Positions 10,201 through 21,400 of a stretch of DNA of 55,622 nucleotides are shown piece by piece. This DNA comes from Haplomitrium mnioides (Eukaryota; Marchantiophyta; Haplomitriopsida; Calobryales): positions 1-55,622 of the forward strand of contig JBNGIS010035095.1 in NCBI GenBank assembly GCA_049999725.1, given 5' to 3'. Within the stretch, counting starts at the first letter, position 1, and each line of letters starts with the position of its first letter. The notes beneath the pieces were generated by a model. The model did not search any database and was not told where the DNA came from. It saw nothing but the letters and a program-made list of their open reading frames with translations. Both the position numbers and the translations under genes were made by a program.

Positions 10201-12806
10201 TTAATGACCAATGACGCTGTAACCTTCGGACAATTTACTGTAGACGGCGGTTAATTTAATAACTGATTGTACGTGTCCTAATACCTCTACCTTTAACCGC
10301 CCCTCTACATTTGGTGACGAATGTGCGGATAAGGAATGTGTTTTAACATTGACCGGTTTACTAATTTCAGGCACGCTATTTACGGTGGCGTTGAAGAGAT
10401 TTATTCTGGGTGCCACTAAAGGAACGTAATCTTTCCCACAGTGCAGAAGAAAATGGTGAACAAAACAAAGAATTGGCTTTTTCCGTTCCGTTGCATTCCA
10501 TTTCTTTGGCTGACAGGAAGGAACTTCCCGTTTGCTCCAAAATGGGAAACCGTGCCGGAGTGGTACCACGTGGAACAGTCGAGTTCTTAATTCGAGCTGC
10601 CGTGGTTGGGAACTGCAACTGACACGTTTGGCGCCGACCCCTAGCTAGTTAAGGTGACACAGACGGCGTCCTGTTAGCGAGAGTTTTTTATGTTAGTGGG
10701 ATGTATTCGTACGTTGGTAGCAAGTGAGAGGCTGAGAAGGCGAGGGATTAAGTAAAACAAAATCCCTACAGTTCAAAGACCTAAGACCGGACGCGACTCC
10801 ATTGACTACCGGACCTAGGTAACACTGTACGTAGTGAGGCTGGCATCGGCATCTTTTCGCTCCTCTCTTTCTCAGTGGCATGATTGGAAAGAAATTTCTG
10901 TCGCTGCCTGTTTTGGCCAGAAGCGGCACCGCCAACTGGCTGTCGATTTACAATAGCCACCGGCCGTAGCCGGTGGTGGATCGATCGCGAAAGAGGTACC
11001 AAACTTGTGCAGCCCCGCCTTCACACTCCGGCGCTCTTCTGCTGCGTTCGCTCTCACTGTTCTGCTCTGCACTGCTCTGCTCCAGCACTGCTTCTGTGGT
11101 CTCACACTTCTTCTGTGGTGAGATTGGCGTGCATCTGTCTCTTCTTCATCCCTTAAAGGCTGTCATTGTTTGGCTTGGGGATGTATTCTTCAAGTTGAGA
11201 ATGCCAAATGTGCTACCCGGCGTTCCCTTCCCCCCTGGTATGTTGCATTCTCATTTGTCACGTAATGGTTGTGTTTGCATTGTCATTGTGCGATTAGCGT
11301 GCACTAAGGAGGTGATTAGAACGAGTGGGGCGCTGTAATCGTAAGATTTTAGAAGGTTTCGGGATGGTTGATGTTGTACGAATTCGAACGCAATGCCACT
11401 TTGTACGAATTTTTCGTAACTTGTTCAGTCTTCTGCCCGGTTTACACCGTTTCGTGACCGAATACATTTGCTTGTGTGTGCTTTTGATTTGAGCTCCCTC
11501 CTGTATGCTCAAAACGTGTGTTTTCTCTAGTATTGGCCTTTCGCTCGCCGCAGTAATAGAGTAGCTGGCAATAGAAGATTCTTTCTACACATCAGTTTAC
11601 GACAATTGCATTTCCTAGCTTTTGGAAATGGATCTAGTGGAAATCTCTTATGGTTAGTGAGGTGTAAAGCAGAATATTGCTCTTTAGCACCACACTACGA
11701 GCGCGCATTTAGACGATTCGACCAGAAGAGCTTTCACCTTTTTCGGTGTTCCTTATCGTACAAACGTAGCCTCTCCAAGAACTGGAAGTCAATGCCATGC
11801 GCTCCAGTTGCTAGTAAACTGCCTGTGACGTTCGAGCATTAGATTGTATCAGTCTATAGGTTGTGTTGTTTTCCTGATTGAGGGAGACGATGTTGAAGTC
11901 GTCGAGAAGGCCTCACCTTGGAAGTACTGGTCATGATGTACGAACAACATCCCCCGTTCTTAGAACTGGTTGGCAGTTTCTTCAGCCAAAGCCAGATGAC
12001 GGAAGAGGATGTTTACTACCACCTAGACTCTTGAAAACATCCGCACGTTTGGATTCTCTAGAGGATCCTTTTGACTACTGTAGTCCGTAGGCATTTCTTT
12101 CGCTTGGCACATTCTACTCCCAATTACGGCGAGTTTGGAGCTGCTCTTTGTTCTATTCTATTCTGTGGTTCTTCTAGAGCCCCACGTAGAGTTGATATTC
12201 TCTGTTTTACGAGTCATCGTCAACGAAGTGCTCTTTTGTAACGGCTAAGTACGCCCTTTGACATTTCTCGTCGCGAGGTGTGGTAGCTGTTAACTCTTTC
12301 ATTGTTCGTATTTTCTGGTCGAGTACTTGATTCGTGTGAACTATTGCATCATTCAGGTGGAGTACATGGTTAAGCAGGCCGTCATACCGCAGCATTTCCT
12401 GTCTCGGTCTTGGGCTTGAGTGTCCGCAGCTCTGGCACAGTTATTGCAGAGACGCTTACAACAGAGCATTCTACCTCATGATGTTGATTAAGGACGAGTT
12501 GAAGGAAGGTTGGCTAACGATTTATCCGCGATCTGATAGTTCGAGAACTGGGATATTCAAACTGCATATGGTGTATAGTAATCTTTCGAAGGTTTACAGC
12601 GTTTGAGCAGCCAAAGCTTCATGATTTTCCCACTGTCAGGGGCATGGCATCTTACTGCATATGAGTTGTTTCTTTTATCAGCGGTGAAACTCGTGCTTAG
12701 GAACAAAGGTTTACACTCACGAAGAGAAGGATATGCATTTGGAAACCTCGTGTGAGACAGGGTGGAGAATTAGAAGCATCCAATTGCTGGGAGCTTGTAA
12801 AATATC
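10201..12806 (+). promoter_or_regulatory. Upstream region of the ankyrin gene
   Basis: No homologous protein was recognised on either strand. Composition is gene-island-like. A TTTGGCGCC motif at about 10627 matches the E2F consensus, but no link to the gene is shown. CT-rich sequence at 11040-11110 and the absence of a coding exon before 12807 suggest promoter plus long or spliced 5' UTR. An upstream open frame at 11890-12090 is noted in the findings. Confidence 0.35.
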
Positions 12807-15800
12807 ATGACGAGGCAACCGTTGCAACCAGAAAACTACGTCGACAGGATCTCACAGAGGCTGATAGAAAGTGCTCTAGCTGGGGATGAAAACGATGCTG
12901 AGGAGACTCTCGCGTACGAACACGTGGATGTCAACTACATGGGAACTGTGAGTCTTCGTGTCAAATATACTGATTCTACACAGCGGGAAGGAGTCGCGGA
13001 CGAAGTTCTCTTTGACTACCAGGAATTCAAGCAAGACGTAACCCCTTTATTTGCAGCAGCTCATTCGGGTCACGTTGGTATAACGAAAAAGCTTCTGGTA
13101 AGGTGTGCTTTTCATTATGACGCGTGTGATAGACTAGTGGTAGAAAGCCCTAGGCCTACTTTCAACACAATTGACGCAGGTGAAGTTTTTTTAGATGTCT
13201 ATATTTGAATTATTGTCCTTTGGTGCTTGGATTTTGTTTCCCATTCATTCTTGAAGCCAATAAATATAAGAGGCAAGTGAGTTCGTAAGCTTAAATTCAA
13301 ATTAACGGCTCTGTCCAGGCAGCGCGTGCGGATGTTAACCAGAAACTTTTCAAAGGATATGCAACTACAGTCGCTGCTAGAGAGGGTCATCATCGAGTTC
13401 TGGATCTGTTGCTAAGAGCCGGTGCAGGACAGCCGGCTGTGGAAGATGCTCTGTTGGAGGCCTGTCTGTTTGGTAATGTGAAAGCTGCAGAGCTGATGAT
13501 AAGTTCAGAGATGACGAGACCTGATGTGCTGGCGCAGGCTCTAGTGCATGCTAGTAATCGTGGCTTTGTGGAGGTCGTAGCTACTCTGATCAAGGTGAGC
13601 TCGTTAACCTTATCCGTTGGCTCGAGAGAGCTCGTGCCTCTGTGTGTTGTTGTAGATCCTTAGGAGCCTTGTTGTGATTCTGGTCAACAAAACTCAATGT
13701 TGTTCATTAGACATGTGTCTAGTCTAGGATGTGCCATGGGTGAATAATTTGGACCTGCTTGACTCGGTTCGTTATCAGAATAATGCATTTCTTAATTTAG
13801 CCAAACCTTTCACACGCAGACCATCATTTTGTCCACGAGTGATGCTCTCTTATGTTTTTGCTACGGCACGTCACCCAGGAAACATAGCCAACTCTCAATT
13901 TTCTGTGTCCCCACAACCTTGTTATAAGTACGATGAAATTGTTATACCGATGTTTGTGAAGCAATAATAGACCTTATTTGTTTGGATTCCACGTTTATGT
14001 AGCTTACGCTGCCATTTGGTAATCTGCAGAGTGGCGTGGATGTGGACTCATGGCATCGGATTTTGCTTCGTTCAGCTAAACCTTCTCTATATGCCAACGT
14101 TAATTGCACTCCCTTAATTGCAGCTATAGTTGGCAGACAGACTCGCGTTGTCGAATACCTATTAAAGGTTATTATCAAAAGTATACAGGAACTGGTTTTA
14201 TCGGTTCAATCCTATTTTTGTCAGAATTTTAGATTGTTTCCTACAATGAGCTGACCGCTGACCCTCTGATTCTGAACCCACTTGCAGGCCGGTGCCAAGA
14301 CAGGTTGCAAGGCTAGCTTGGGAGCTTGGTCATGGGATTCTGGCTCTGGGGAAGAGCTGCGTGTTGGTGCTGGCTTAGGAGAGCCTTATAACGAAGCATG
14401 GTGTGCTGTTGAGTATTGGGAAAAAACTGGCCTGCTGTTATCAAATCTTCTCAAATATCTGTCACCAAATAGTGTGCACAATGGGAGGACACTCATCTGC
14501 CATGCGATTTTGTGTAGAAATATGACCGCAATGCAGCAACTTTTGAGAGCTGGAGCAGATGCCGAGTACTTGATGCAAGCCAGGGATGGGCAAGAGCGCC
14601 CCCTACATTATGCAGCAAGAAGTGGGTGGTTGCCAGCTTTGAAATTGCTCATAGCCCACGGATGTGCGTTAAATGCCACCACAGAATCCAAGGATAGTGC
14701 CTTGATGATCTGTGCAAGGGCGAAGTTTTGGGATTGCTTTGAAGAGCTTTTAATGGCAGGTGCTGACTTCGGACTGTTCAACAGGAATGGTGAAAATGCT
14801 GTTAGCATTGCCACTGCCAATGGTAATGCATCTGTTGTTTATGACAAACTATGGAATGCCCTTGTTAAGGGCCGGCCAATTCATTCTAGTGATCCACAGG
14901 TTTTCTCAACTCTTCATTTTGTTGCTAAATTGGGGGATGTCAAAGTTCTGCTAAAGGTATTACAGCAAACAAATGTCAATGTGAATTCTCAAGATAAGTA
15001 TGGCTACACAGCCGCCATGATTGCTGCACAAGAAGGCCATGTGGAGGCCTTCAAGGTTCTCGTTAATGCAGGGGCCGATATATGTTTGAAAAATAGAAAT
15101 GGAGAAACTGCTATTTCTCTTGCTAAAAATGGTATACGGGAAAGCTTGGAATGGATCATCTTGGATGGTATAATGACCAATGTAATCAAAGGGGAACATT
15201 TTCATCCTCTGCATTTTGCTGCTCGGAGGGGACATCTGGAAGTCTTGGGCCATCTTTTGAAAAGAGATTGTGCGATAAATTCTCGAGATGAAGATGGACA
15301 TACGGCATTGATGCTCACTGCAAGAGAAGGTCATGCTGAGGCATGCAAGCTTTTGCTACTTGCTGGTGCTGATACTAGCATTACCAATGCTTGTGGGGAA
15401 AGTGCTCTTGCACTTGCTCGGAAGAATAGCTCTTCAAAAGCTGTTGAAGGAGCCATTTTAGATCATATGGCTAGAAAGCTGGTTCTCATGGGATGCGAAG
15501 TGTCCAAACACACCAGGCAGGGCAGGGGTTCACCCCATCCAAAGGCACTTTGCATGCTCAAGTCTGGTCTTCTCAGCTGGGGGCAAGCCAAGAGGCGGAA
15601 TGTTGTTTGCACAGATGCAGTCATAGGGCCGAGTGCTGCCTTTCAAAGGAATAGACGGCGGAACGGAGATGCCAACAAACCTGGAGTTTTCCGGATTGTC
15701 ACAAGCAAGGGAAAGGAATTTCACTTTGTGGCACTAGCTGCTGCCAATGCTGAGTTGTGGGTTCGAGGTATTAACCTTATTACAAAGGAAGTCATGGCAT

Positions 15801-15835
15801 CAAGTGGGACTATAGATGAGGTGAGACTTAGGTAG
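12807..15835 (+). CDS. Ankyrin-repeat protein with C-terminal PH-like segment (4 exons, ~750 aa)
   Basis: Exons are 12807-13097, 13319-13594, 14030-14167 and 14288-15835, all joined in phase 0 with GT-AG borders. The product matches the plant ankyrin family represented by Arabidopsis At3g04470. The N-terminal region has a 'VDVNYMGTVSLRVK' segment. About ten ankyrin repeats follow, for example TPLFAAAHSGHV, ATTVAAREGHH, RPLHYAARSGW, AAMIAAQEGHVEAF and ALMLTAREGHAEACK. The tail carries GRGSPH, RNVVC and GPSAAF, then GVFRIVTSKGKEFHFV and LWVRGINLITKE, the PH-like end of this family. Ankyrin repeats mediate protein binding; no enzyme activity is expected. The first ATG after an upstream stop gives the conserved start. 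The end could alternatively splice at the GTGAGA at 15821, but the listed stop fits the family. Its neighbour HGPRT is convergent. Confidence 0.9.
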
Positions 15836-16762
15836 TCATATGCACACATCGGGCCTGATGTGTACGTCCATCGTCAGGGTTGTGAGGTTTTTGGATTATA
15901 AGATGGAGCAAAGTTCATCCATAACCCTTTCCAAAAATTTTGAGATTTTGTACAAACAAACTCCATGTGCGTGAAGGGCTCTACGATCCGTCACTCCAAA
16001 GGAAAAGATGCAGAGAAGAGAAAAAGAGAAAGGTTTCAGTGGGCTCCTGGGTTTGTTTTCCTCCATGACTTGGTCATGCAAGATTTCGAAGGATGCTGAA
16101 GGGAGTTCAGGAAGGTCTCTGAAAGTGTCGCTTAAAAAAGAAGCAATGCCAGAGCTTGTCACAAGACGATGTATGAAAGTAACCTGCAGGTGTATTCAGA
16201 GATGTCTACCTCCACTGGAATCAACTTTTGTAAAACACGAGATGACAATTGTACCATGAAAGATTCTTTCATCAACCTCCAAATTGGGTGAACACTTTGT
16301 CCTTGCCAGAAGTGAGAGTGCGGCCAAAAAGCCACGCATGGTCGTAGGAATGGGAAAACCAAATTCGCTGTTCTTTGCCAAATCCCCATAATTCAAAATC
16401 TTTGGAGACCGACCGTTAAAAGTTGGTCGCTTCAAAGCCGTTGAACATGGATGAAATCAAAATGAATGAATGTTCTGTGCACTGACATCCAACATTCATG
16501 AATGTTTTTGATTTACTGAATGGAAACTCAAGTGTATTCAATGCATTCAGCATTCCGACTGATTGTACATTTAGAAATGAACATTCTTGGTGATTTTTCT
16601 CTTTGACTACGAAAAGAGTTGCACTTCAAATCAGATTACAATTCCTAACTAGAACATGAGCTCGTGCTAAACGTTTTCGCTTAGTACACAAACGGGACTC
16701 CTTAAATCTATACCCTATAAAAATTCTGTAGAAAGAATGCGCAACTCCGGAATTTCACGATT
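15836..16762. other. Convergent intergenic region between ankyrin and HGPRT
   Basis: No gene was recognised. It must hold the 3' UTRs of both flanking genes. Short ATTCATG/CATTCA motifs recur on both strands at about 16458-16555, giving weak hairpin potential. Open stretches at 15896-16435 look like chance frames. Confidence 0.4.
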
Positions 16763-17419
16763 TCACGAATTATAAGCCTCCCTCCTTAGCACCCCGATGT
16801 ACGGGAGTGTCCGAAACTTCTCATCGTAATCCATCCCATAACCTATCACGAACTCATCTGGGCACTGCGTATCCCCAGCACACCAAAAACTAAGTCAATC
16901 ACGCACGATTTACAACAAGACAAGGAAATTTGAAATTTTCATTTCCCATCTGAACGCCATTGTCACAATCAGAAATCCTACGCGTGCTCAAGATTCTAGA
17001 GGTTTCAAAGAGGCTATCGAGGATTCAAAATGTTGTTGAAGTCCTGAAAATCATCAGAAGTAAAAACTTGCACCATCGACTACTTGTGGAACCGTAACTA
17101 AAAAGTTCCAAGCTCGAGGAAATTCTACAAGCTTCATACCTCAAAGCCACGGTAAAATTTGCAACCATCAGCCAACTGCAAAGGCACACGCCTGCGTGCT
17201 ACTTTGTCCAAGAAAGCGCACACAGAAACAGACGCTGCGTCCTTTTCAGTAAAATGAGACACCAAAGTTGATAGACTTATGCCAGTGTCGATAATATCCT
17301 CAACCTGCACTGCCAGGCAAGCCGTGCCTAAATACGACCCGTGAGTTAAAAAATTCACTGCAAAATGGATGCATGCATCCAAAGTATCTCACTGCACCAA
17401 ATATCTCTGGCCAAAAGTT

Positions 17420-17455
<36 letters not shown>

Positions 17456-18060
17456 CCAGAAGGACATCTTTATCTTTTACATCAATACACACATCGGTGG
17501 TAAGAGTTGCCACCCCGCTTGACTGTGTCTGATTCCTGTAGGACCGCACGCGCACCAAATCCACCGACGCTGGGATCTTAATTTGGCGTACAAGATCTGC
17601 CAGAAAAATGACCGCTCCAGTAGCCACCTGCACGACACACCAAATCACAATGTTCGCCTGCCTGGCTGTTCATTTGGCAAGTACACCAATTTCTTCATTC
17701 CCATAGCATACTTTAGCAAAGAAGCATCAGACGCCGACAGGGAGAATAAGAATTCATTCAACGTTTATTTACCATTCTCGCATGTTTAACGACACAATAT
17801 ACGCGTAAAAGAAGGTTTTGCTACATGATCCAATTATTACAACTGGGCTGCAAAAACTGCTCTTGCACTTACAATTATGTTGCATCGTACAAAAGTACTA
17901 CATGACATACCCCAACAATTGCCAGAGGCCGATTCTTATAGTCCTTGGAGATGGACGCTCCCAACTCTGCCACGCGCTTCTCTATGTCGAAGGCTGTCCA
18001 CAGGATTTGCTCTACCTCCTCTTCCCAATTACACTCACGAAATTCCGCCGTTTCTCCCAT
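16763..18060 (-). CDS. HGPT: Hypoxanthine-guanine phosphoribosyltransferase (4 exons, 195 aa)
   Basis: Minus-strand exons are 18060-17911, 17627-17457, 17304-17140 and 16864-16763, all phase 0. The enzyme transfers phosphoribose from PRPP to hypoxanthine or guanine in purine salvage, normally in the cytosol. Visible motifs are [13 protein letters not shown] near the start, the PRPP loop [12 protein letters not shown] at the start of exon 3, then [14 protein letters not shown] and [21 protein letters not shown], and the end [13 protein letters not shown]. Exon junctions rebuild '[15 protein letters not shown]' and 'VLL|VEDIID'. I chose the ATG at 18058-18060 because the family starts close to this point. 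An in-frame ATG at 18183 would add about 41 basic residues. Length matches the family. The kinesin upstream is on the same strand, 391 bases away. Confidence 0.92.
17424..17453. repeat. (GA)n microsatellite beside a splice donor
   Basis: About fifteen GA dinucleotides lie in HGPRT intron 2. On the coding strand the exon ends 'CTG|GTATCTCTCTCT', so the pyrimidine run begins within the first few intron bases. Confidence 0.9.
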
Positions 18061-18450
18061 CTTCCCCCGTTCCCCTTTCCTGTGCTGCACTTTTCCGCGT
18101 GCGTGCGTGCTGTGCTGCAGAGGGTGCCGACCTCGAAACCCTAATTTGTGATGGAGGCTTGGCCCCACAATGGACATCGACAAATGGGGCTTTTTATTGT
18201 GACATTGGCCCTCTCTTCAATGATTGGTAGGTCTAGGGTTTAAGACTAGCCCTAGCCTACCTGGGATCTGAGAGATTCCAAAACAATGACGAATAAATAA
18301 CACGCTGACTGACTAACGGAATGAATAATTAGAATACATTTCCATGCAAACACGGGAATGTGCATGGATGGATGGATGGGCTGTCTAACTACATCCTGCT
18401 TGGATGGATGGGATGGATTGTTACACACTACGGCTTGCGTGGGCGTGAAA
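18061..18450. other. Interval between HGPRT start and kinesin stop
   Basis: No gene was seen. It includes the HGPRT promoter and 5' UTR (minus strand) and the kinesin 3' UTR. A short (GGAT)n run lies at about 18364-18416. The conserved sense-strand frame continues open to 18183, but similarity to HGPRT starts after 18060. Confidence 0.45.
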
Positions 18451-21400
18451 TTAGAAATTTAGAAGTGTTGAAATTGAATTCCACCCAAACAGAAACGGCC
18501 TGGTGTTGCCTGGGGGAGCAAACGTGAGCTCAAACATCTCTTTGGAAGCACCACTGCCAGGCTCCCAAAACCCCACAATACGAGCAACAACTTCTGCACT
18601 AGCTTGAACATGATGGCAATCATGAGGATCTGTCCAAATCCTGAATGTCAACTGTTGCTTGCGCTGCTTTGCTTCTAACGGAACTCCCCACTGGGAAAAT
18701 AATTCTTCCCTCTCCTCGGCCGTCAAACGCGACCTCATCCGTCTAGCCAGTAGTTCTCTTTCTCGTCTTAAGTTCTGAGATCTGCAAATACCATCCATCC
18801 ATCAACGTCATTCAGAAGCTTAGTCGGTGTAAGCAACAACGAGCAAAATGCCTCCGCAACTAGTTACCAAGGAATGTAAACGTACCTTGCGGAAAGAGGA
18901 CTCAAAGATGTGTGCTGTTCCTCAGATGCGTGATGGTGGCTTTGGAGAAACTCTGAGCTGGCGGTTATACAATGTTCATATAACCAATGCAAATGCTGGA
19001 GCTCGACATTCATATACATCGCGTCCGCAGGATCTCCTTTAAACAGCAGATAGAACTGTGTCCTTCGCACGATCGAAACGTTACATTTGTCCCAAAGTTC
19101 TAATATGAGCAATCGTTGATCCTCAAATTGAGCACGCCAAGAAGAAGGTGACCTCACAACAGTTGCTACCTCTGCCTCTGGTTCTCTACTACTATCATCC
19201 GTGCTATCGTCTTCGCTGCTTTCGTTGGCCTCGAGCTCCAACACCTGCAATTTAACTGTTTATCAAGTCTGTTCCACTAAGTGAATTCAATAACGTACAC
19301 AGCATGATAGATCTCCCTTACCTGGCAGAGCAGTAGCTGCTTTTGGTATTGGAGTTTAGCCACACGCTCTTTCAACTCAGTGACATAAGTTCGAATGCTC
19401 TTGATGTTCTCCTCAGCTGCAGTCTTGAACATGTTCTGCATTTTACGGATGTCAACGGAAGAATTTCGACGGTGGATGCCGGCACTGTCTTTAGAACCAA
19501 GCGTACCTTGGCAATCTTCACTCCCCGCCATGGTTGGCTTTTGTTTATATATAACCGTTGGTGAGGTATTTTCCCCAACATGAGGAGAAGTGTTTTCACG
19601 GCCGGTACGAGGTGGTGTGTTTTCATTGTTCTCTACACACCGGCGTGCAGGAGAGCATGGAGAGCTACCGGCGATTAAACGCTGCCGACTACTGCTGCTC
19701 ATCGTCAGAGGAATGCTTTTCTTTTTCTTGCTTGGAGTCTTTGACTTGTTCGGTGATGCATCCTCATCAGCAGCCATTTGTGTTTCCGGAGATTCAAGAA
19801 TCATTTTGTCCAATGACTTTTGCACATTCTCTAGCTGCTCTTCGAGAGTCGCTATAGCCGCATTGGCCTCGTTCCTGTCACTCTCGCCCATAGCTTGTAA
19901 TCTTGAGAGCTCCTGTCTTAGTGAAGTGTTCATTGACATTGGCACAGGAACGCGAGACTCTCCATCCCTTAGCGTCGTGGTCCTCTGTACATTCATATCC
20001 CGAATTTCATCCTGCAGTTTTTTAATGGTGGTGGCCGCGTCATGATTCATGCCCGCCTGTGCCAACCGCAGACATTCGACCTCCTTTTGCAGAGCTGCCA
20101 AAGCACGGCTGGCATCTTCCCCAAGTTCATCCTGCAAATGCTCCAGCTTGCGGATCTCTTGAACCAGTAATAGGGATGCTGTTGTTGATTGCCTGAACGA
20201 CATGCCCTTTACCTTCGTACAAAATTGATAAGGCTCCTCCTTAGAGAAAGCGTCCGAGCAAAGATTTTTTCTTACGACAAGAGCTCGGCTGCCTGTGCCG
20301 ACTACTTCTTGATCTTCCACTGACTGAACTCCTGGAAGCTGCCCTAGGCTAATGCTACGAGTATGATGAATGCTTCGCGGAGATTGATTTCCAAGGAGCT
20401 GCTCCAAAGCAAACAAAAAATTTTCATCAGCTTTGTGAAGTAAAAATGGTGATTCAGTGACATTTCGCCACTGTAATCCAGGCAAAAATATGTTACCCTG
20501 TCCTCTTCAGCCTGTACTCTCGCAGATTCTTTGACTTGCTCCTCTTCCTTCACTCGTGCCATTACTTCGTCAAGACGTGTTTGGGCAGCATCTCGTTGTG
20601 CAATAAGTTCCTTCATTTCGAGTTCCATCTGCACAATTCAAGTAGACATAATTCTGTCAAGTGGAGCGGGCACAGACCATAGGAATTTTGGAAGGTTTAG
20701 AAACTTGACAGCTCAAGCTGATCTTATGGAATGAAAGAATAAGCTCCCACTAGAACGGGAGAAAGAATGGGCTCGCAATGCTGCCCACATGACTAACGGA
20801 TTTGCGCTAAACCTTCTGAATTTGCAGCTCTTTAGCTTGCAATAGGGCCTCAGACGATACTGCAACCGTGGGTGTTGCATCTGGAATACGCAACTCGGCC
20901 TCCAGCCTAGCGACTTCCCTCTGCAACTGCTTCACTAGGATCTTGTCAGAGACGACCTGCTTGCACAAACCACAGTCGGCCATTCAGCTGACGATCTTAT
21001 CCTCTAGTTTACGAGTAGCACAAGACTAGAAAAGGTTTATGTCTCAACGAAGGAGAAGAGAGGTGAGACTACTCTTCCGTATGTAATTCATTTTCAAATT
21101 GCATAAATATTGAAAGACATCGGGTGGCCAAGAGGATAATTGCATACGAGGTTCACGTGTGCGCTGTTAGTGACTTCTTTCGCACGAGTTGCAAACGACA
21201 GAGTGTTGCGCGATTGGTCTACGTGGCTATGAGCCGGACTCATGGTGCATATAATAGCCGTCCTAGCATTGCCTCCCAGAGAATGCTGCAAAATCCGTGT
21301 AAGTTTTGAATCCCTGTAAGGAATATGCCCACTCTTGGTCTTGTTGCCTACACTGCACATAGCACAGGCCGTGTTGTGAGTTATGTGCAAGGGAATTTTG

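Noticed and set aside
17355-17648. HGPRT exon frame running through the SLSLSLSL run
   Set aside because: The run is intron microsatellite translated past the donor at 17456; the spliced frame continues at 17304.
18061-18183. In-frame 41-residue N-terminal extension of HGPRT
   Set aside because: Family similarity begins after the ATG at 18060 and the extension has no known counterpart; kept only as an alternative.
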